Source of the DNA: Physcomitrium patens
Taxonomy: Eukaryota; Streptophyta; Bryopsida; Funariales; Funariaceae
DNA: 64,000 nt
Reading direction: 5' to 3'
NCBI RefSeq assembly: GCF_000002425.4
Contig: NC_037253.1
Span: forward strand, 13,741,421-13,805,420
Shown here: in pieces, positions 61,238 to 64,000 of the stretch
Layout of the letters: every line of letters starts with the position of its first letter
How positions within the stretch are numbered: position 1 is the first letter of the stretch
The notes under the pieces: model-generated
What the model was told of the DNA's origin: nothing
The model's input: the letters and a program-made list of their open reading frames with translations, nothing else
Databases searched by the model: none
Position numbers and translations under genes: made by a program

Positions 61238-63891
61238 TCAAGTGGTAGGATCCAGGAGATCATATTGCGCCCAAATACATTCAACTGGACATGGTTGATG
61301 CATATCGAGTCGCCGCCATGGCTTTCCACCTCCACTCCAGTGTAGCTAACTTGCAGGTTCATTTCGAGTGGGTCTGTTTCACAGAACAGAGGAAGCATCA
61401 ACACATAGTAAATGTTGTCAAGAAATCCGCCACGTGCGTCTAATGGAAGAGATTATTCAAACACGCAAACCATACGACATAACTTTGAATCCTCTGAGTA
61501 AGACGTGAAATTGGTCCAAGAAACAGGAGTGAAGACTGAGACAACAGTTCTATTAAATTGAACATCACAGACCTGCAGTCTCCCTTAACGATGTCGCCCC
61601 CCAGGCCATGTTGGTTCCAGCGGTTGTCGATAGCCTGCAAGGATGCACATTGTTAGGTCAGATAGCATTTATTGAGGTTCCTGCATTTGGCGTTTGCAAT
61701 TTGGTGCCTAACACTGTAGCTTAGAAATTGCTTTCAAAAAAATCGTTCTGCGCATGGTAAAATAATCTTCTGATGAGATTTTGAAGTCTTACAACCCCAA
61801 CACATTGACTTCCAAACAAATAAAAATTGGTTGTACAATAGACTCATCGAAAGTATGCCGAATTCTTTACAATGAGCGATTAGGATTTGTAGCCATATCT
61901 GAGGATTACAAACGTACTGATTACTTCAACTATCAAGGCAATAACAAGGAACTTATAAGGACTACCAGAGTCCAATTTCCTGATAAGGCGATAATCAACC
62001 ATTGTTGAGTTCACATTACTTTTTGCAACGACTAATTCACAGGACACCAATATCATCGTGCAACATAAATGCCGAAAAAGTACAGAAAACATTAACCTGA
62101 ATGCTTCCGGCAAAAGTGAGCAAAAGCGGGGGCAAAGAACCAAGCTCGTAAATGTGCTGTTGTTTTTGCACCTGCTCGAGAGCATTCAACCAACAGACCT
62201 TGAATCCTCAATTAAGTGTGGCAGCGAACTGGGAGACTTAGAAGCCCTCTAGTAAACTACCAAATGTCACAGAAAAGCTGACGACAAAGTTAAAAGAAGA
62301 CCAGACCTCCATCCAGTATTCAAGAGTGGATGTGCATCTCGTTTTGCGCCACCTTTCCAGATTAATTAACATCATCTGCAAGATCAGATGCAAAGACATC
62401 AGAACAGAGTAAATCGAGCAGTCCACCATCAAATTATAAGGGCAGCCTAGAAAGCTTAATTGTAAATTAAGGGATGGTTTCATACACAGAAAAGACAGTG
62501 GAGCAGTGACAGGCCAGAAAGCACAACGTAATTGATCACAAGAAACTCACCCCGGAATTGAAGTAGCAGGGCTGCTTATTCGCAAATGTTGATGCAAGTG
62601 AAGAATTTATCCAGAAATTTTCTGTGAAATACTGTTCTGTACACAAAATGAGTATCAGGCTTGCAAAAGTTCTAGACTAGGAATCAAAAAGAGCAGAAAG
62701 TGTAGCTCTCACCAGTGCAGCTCTGGCAAACCATTCCTTTCTGTCTAGCACTCTTGAAAACCACAACTTTCCAAAAAAAGCTCACCTAGAAATATATCAA
62801 TGGCGTGATAGAAAAGATAGATCCTCAACTGCGTGATACAATTAGCATGTTCTCAGTAACCAGAAGAGAACAGAAAGAGGAGTATGGTTAAACTGTTGGG
62901 TACTTACAGAAGGAAAGTTTGCATGGCAATACTCTGGCGTGCCCACAGTGGAATTTCCCATGTTGGTCATCCATAGCTCCTCAATTCTGTGCAAGAAGGA
63001 ACAAAAAATCAGACTACGTCCAAACAGGTATTTAGACTACATGCTACAAAATGCTTGATGTACAAGAGAACACTGACCATAGGGATATGGCAACCAAGGC
63101 ATTCAAGTATGATTATACAAAATTGCACTTGATCCAAAAGTTCGAAGGTAAACAAGTCTTGCAGGACATCACGAGCTTCATCATGATCGAAGAAACTTAA
63201 GGTCGCGGTTTTAACACCTGCCCAAGACAAGCACATCTAAATCGAGGTAGATAATTCTCTTGACACATGAATCAATCATGTGCGCCAAGTAAAACCTTGC
63301 GTAATTGAGAGGCTCCTGAGTGATGACGAAATCGGACGAGTAAATAAGTTTAAGCAGTTCACAAGAATAGAAATACATAGCAGACCTGCAAAACGATTTG
63401 CATTTGTTCTTCTTATTCACTATCCACTCAAAGCATACTGAATCAGTAAATTGAATTAAGTTAAGCTAGATGGGTATAATTTTTTGATAGAAGCTACTTT
63501 CTAGCGTCAGTGTTTAGGTTGCATTGCTCATAAGATTTTGTGCATAATGTATCACGCCACATCAATGCAAAGAAGAAATCGATAAAGCTAACGGAATCGA
63601 TATCTCCAATGCATGCCTTACAGCATGTGAAATGCGAGATTTCACTAAGGATTCATCAAAGGTATATGTCTGGAACTGCAAGAATGGAAATGCTTCTGCA
63701 ACTACCTTTTCCAGCTCCTCCTGTAAAATTAGATCCCTTCAGGACATTGACATCCGCACAATACGACCAAGTTGCAAAAAGACTTGACGAATACTTGAAA
63801 ACGTCATTTAACTCACCTTCTCTTTAGTCGCCACAAAGTGAAATCGAACGTTGCTGGCACACTCAGCGTGCAGCAATATGGAGTAGATAGC
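61238..63891 (-). CDS. GATL-like GT8 glycosyltransferase, 5' end beyond the window
   Basis: Nine exons in the window (transcript order): 63,891-63,817, 63,720-63,622, 63,315-63,218, 62,986-62,908, 62,631-62,551, 62,375-62,307, 62,171-62,097, 61,634-61,569, 61,345-61,238. All have GT-AG borders with consistent phases, about 249 residues, stop at 61,238-61,240. Landmarks in order: [21 protein letters not shown], the metal-binding DxD in [43 protein letters not shown] and the C-terminal HWSGGGKPW. This is the order of galacturonosyltransferase-like (GATL) proteins, Golgi/ER family-8 enzymes of pectin and xylan synthesis (Arabidopsis GATL1 is PARVUS). Donor sugar here is unknown. The join before LHWSG skips a short block present in angiosperm GATLs, so a mini-exon could be missed there. 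The N-terminal anchor lies outside the window. Confidence 0.9.
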
Positions 63892-64000
63892 CTGCAGGAA
63901 CGACAACACATACATGCTGCTGATCAACGATTGTTCATGACGTACATGATCTACACAAACTTGAGGTAGCCAGTTCGTGTACAGCCGCACTGTGAAAGAA
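63892..64000 (-). other. Intron of the GATL-like gene at the window edge
   Basis: Ends with CTGCAG before the exon at 63,891. No GATL-like coding is seen here, so the upstream exon (expected to end in a LRGSI-type block) lies beyond 64,000. Confidence 0.6.

Overview
This window is nuclear DNA from a land plant. It has two gene-bearing ends (about 1.6-11.9 kb and 54.5-64 kb) separated by a very AT-rich block of about 42 kb made almost entirely of transposable-element fossils. A complete CFAP58 gene, encoding a motile-cilium/flagellum protein, means the plant makes swimming sperm, so it is not a flowering plant. Together with an ALE2-type receptor kinase, an intron-rich GATL glycosyltransferase and a young chromodomain Ty3/gypsy element, this points to a bryophyte, most likely a moss. 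That assignment is inference; a lycophyte, fern or cycad/Ginkgo is not excluded by sequence alone.

Left end. CFAP58 (1,674-4,241, +) is one uninterrupted 855-codon frame. It converges on an ALE2-like receptor kinase (5,476-9,596, -) that I could assemble into seven exons with consistent splice phases, 798 residues, from signal peptide to C-terminus. Upstream of the kinase lies about 2.3 kb of non-coding DNA ending in a GC-rich, TATA-bearing stretch, where normal composition stops.

Middle. From 12.1 kb: a broken zinc-knuckle ORF; a nearly whole, very young chromodomain Ty3/gypsy element (13,610-19,623) with almost identical LTRs and a 5-bp target duplication; a decayed L1-type LINE (about 21.6-24.0 kb); featureless AT-rich DNA with a small palindromic MITE candidate; and a nest (28.07-46.58 kb). 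In the nest an old copy of the same gypsy family was split first by other repeats, including a second gypsy family, and again by an opposite-strand copy whose own LTR was split by a further LTR-like repeat. A 100-N assembly gap sits inside that innermost copy. At 49.8-53.0 kb are two foldback-like DNA elements with long, internally repetitive inverted arms, one of them interrupted by a second copy of the LTR-like repeat.

Right end. A two-exon remnant of a plastid ribosomal protein uL1 gene (54,505-54,957, +) is followed by an IST1-like ESCRT-III regulator gene (55,696-59,409, -; five exons, 941 residues, with a long repetitive tail) and by a GATL-like GT8 glycosyltransferase gene (61,238 to beyond 63,891, -; nine exons in the window) that runs off the right edge.

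The host genes are not functionally linked: a sperm axoneme protein, a surface receptor kinase, an endosomal-sorting protein and a cell-wall glycosyltransferase. I saw no convincing new multi-gene system. The most unusual signals are the intronless CFAP58, the nested repeat stratigraphy with strong C-to-T style decay, the foldback-like pair, and the orphan uL1 exons.
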